A DNA stretch of 64,000 nucleotides, taken from contig NZ_QPMM01000012.1 in assembly GCF_003419895.1 (NCBI RefSeq), positions 62,001-126,000 of the forward strand, read 5' to 3'. The notes beneath the pieces are model-generated. The model did no database searches and was not told the DNA's origin. It saw only the letters and a list, made by a program, of their open reading frames with translations. Positions 62,861-64,000 of the stretch are shown in pieces. This DNA comes from Chitinophaga silvatica. GTDB lineage: Bacteria > Bacteroidota > Bacteroidia > Chitinophagales > Chitinophagaceae. The translations under genes and the position numbers were made by a program. Position 1 is the first letter of the stretch, and each line of letters opens with the position of its first letter.

Positions 62861-63024
62861 TATTTTGATGTTGATTGTTCACGATCAGTTTAGAACTTTC
62901 TGTTGGCGAAAGCAATTCGATAGAATGAAAAATAATAAAAAACAATTGCTATACATAAATACTTGTGATGAATGGACCGTTATATTATTGTTATCAGCCA
63001 TTTTTAGCTCAAGTAGTATAAACA

Positions 63025-63053
63025 AAAAAGCCTCCTGCATTTAGCAGAAGGCC
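63025..63053 (-). terminator. Terminator for the small lipoprotein gene
   Basis: Minus-strand GCCTTCTGC-TAAAT-GCAGGAGGC with one mismatch is followed by TTTTTTG, about 30 bp past the gene's stop at 63082. Confidence 0.8.
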
Positions 63054-63081
63054 CGTTGTATATATTGAGAAATGGTAAGGC

Positions 63082-63501
63082 TTATTGTGCAGACGGAATC
63101 AACACAATTTTAATTCTTACGGTAGTAGGAGGAGGCGCGGAGGCCACTCCGTTAATTCCTTTGATTTGTACAAAAACATTTGCATTGTCGTGCAATACAT
63201 TGTAGGATTGATTTGCAAAAACCTGTGGTAGCATTTCAAATTCCTGCGGTGTTGCATTGGAGTTTGCCTGAAATCTTGCCATTGAAACGATCACTCCATC
63301 CAACTGATTTACATTATTCAGTTCAGGTACGCTAACAGCAAAATTGTAGGTCTGATCTATGCTACTGTACACCCAATCACTGGTTTTTGCATCAACAAGG
63401 ATTGTTTGATTGGGGATCACAACTTCATTGTAAGTTTTCTTACACGACGGGGTTATAAACCCTACTAGTAAGAGTAGTGGAAGGTAAAGCCATGTTTTCA
63501 T
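63082..63501 (-). CDS. Small lipoprotein of unknown function
   Basis: The 139-residue protein has a lipobox (GFITPSCKK) and a beta-rich remainder with no recognised family. It lies 41 bp after the truncated barrel gene on the same strand, so the two may be co-transcribed. The last residues (VRIKIVLIPSAQ) look like a beta strand. It may be a small periplasmic or outer-membrane lipoprotein; no more can be said. Confidence 0.75.
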   Translation of the reverse strand: MKTWLYLPLLLLVGFITPSCKKTYNEVVIPNQTILVDAKTSDWVYSSIDQTYNFAVSVPELNNVNQLDGVIVSMARFQANSNATPQEFEMLPQVFANQSYNVLHDNANVFVQIKGINGVASAPPPTTVRIKIVLIPSAQ

Positions 63502-63542
63502 ATTAAGACTCTTTTGTAAGCAATTACCAAATACAATGCCAT

Positions 63543-64000
63543 TTAAATCTTTACGGCTACTCCACCACTAACTCCTACGTATAATGCACGGAAACGATCA
63601 TGTTTATACGTTTCAGACCATAAATAGTGTTTGCGTAAATCTATCCCCAATCCGTTCTCGGTAAATAACCAATTGAAAGTTGGACCACCAAATATTTCAA
63701 TTCTCTTACCTACATGCACAGACGGAAAAACATTCAGTGAAATCCGGTTGTAATAATCGCCCTTGAATGATGTCATCATAGTGCTTAATGCTTCTACCCT
63801 CAAACGTGCTACTGGTAAAGAAAATACATTGGCTCCAACCCCGGCTTGCAATGCATATAGGCTTTCGCTTTCCTTTACATTATATCCTGCTCCCAGTATT
63901 CCGTATAAGTAACGGCCACCCGATTTAAAGGCAGCAATCACTGTAGCTGTTTCATCAATGCTTACACTAATTTGTCGTTCTCCCCCCTTCACAATGTTGA
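63543..64000 (-). CDS. C-terminal part of an outer-membrane beta-barrel-like protein (cut by window edge)
   Basis: The frame is open from the window edge to the stop at 63543. A GTG at 63992 could start a 149-residue protein, but the two preceding codons in frame are also open, so this is most likely the end of a larger gene. It shows alternating hydrophobic and polar residues with aromatic ends of strands (YLYGILGAGYNV, RIEIFGGPTFNWL, ALYVGVSGGVAVKI), as in outer-membrane barrels. The specific family is not recognised. Confidence 0.7.
   Translation of the reverse strand, partial: NIVKGGERQISVSIDETATVIAAFKSGGRYLYGILGAGYNVKESESLYALQAGVGANVFSLPVARLRVEALSTMMTSFKGDYYNRISLNVFPSVHVGKRIEIFGGPTFNWLFTENGLGIDLRKHYLWSETYKHDRFRALYVGVSGGVAVKI

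Overview
The window looks like a chromosome segment of a member of the Bacteroidota, most likely family Chitinophagaceae (Chitinophaga-like). The reasons are an A+T-rich composition, a SusC/RagA-type receptor, LytS/LytTR pairs, a CzcA-TolC fusion, long FtsX-type ABC permeases, PVC-type cytochrome and DUF1543 proteins, and promoters fitting the Bacteroidota pattern TTG-N19-TAnnTTTG. No rRNA, tRNA, CRISPR array, prophage or transposase was seen.

Layout. 1-5.1 kb: the 5' part of a SusC-like gene (minus), diverging from a membrane-spanning kelch/winged-helix regulator, then about 0.8 kb of 94/95-bp tandem repeats in two opposed arrays. 5.1-9.5 kb: an rtcB-prfH ribosome-repair operon (minus) with a long structured leader, diverging from a TetR-AarF pair. 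9.5-14 kb: LytS-type kinase, LytTR regulator and an outer-membrane beta-barrel. 14-17.2 kb: phosphatase, 2OG-Fe(II) oxygenase and a Nudix-type regulator (minus) with a palindromic operator, diverging from an AraC regulator. 17.3-24.1 kb: heavy-metal efflux (His-rich small protein, CzcA-TolC fusion, adaptor, PAP2 phosphatase). 24.1-32.6 kb: NAD(P)-binding protein, WcaI-like glycosyltransferase, pirin, PAS kinase plus receiver-CRP regulator, two helical proteins, GT-C glycosyltransferase. 32.7-42.6 kb: two FtsX-type permeases flanking a P-type ATPase/2-hydroxyacid dehydrogenase pair, then a thiolase. 42.6-49.8 kb: PVC-type cytochrome, TlpA-like protein, DUF1543 protein, YheT hydrolase, signal peptidase I. 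50-56.7 kb: sugar isomerase-like protein, TPR protein, MobA-like transferase, a PhyH dioxygenase-SDR-DUF72 operon, Fpg/Nei glycosylase. 57-64 kb: two L,D-transpeptidases, a collagen-like lipoprotein, phospholipase C, a small lipoprotein and a truncated barrel gene.

The most interesting signals lie between genes. A 28-codon leader ORF ending in four consecutive Cys codons sits behind a near-consensus promoter and ahead of the PhyH-SDR operon, suggesting cysteine-responsive control. Both FtsX permease genes share a TGGCAT-based promoter-like element and a pair of TGTCCG-N4-CGGACA-type sites 21 bp apart at similar distances, suggesting a common (possibly sigma-54) activator. Other candidates are a 21-bp palindrome next to a catalytically degenerate Nudix regulator, phased repeats before the LytS kinase gene, and three palindromes about 27 bp apart near the receiver-CRP regulator. 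All of these are read by eye and need computation or experiment.
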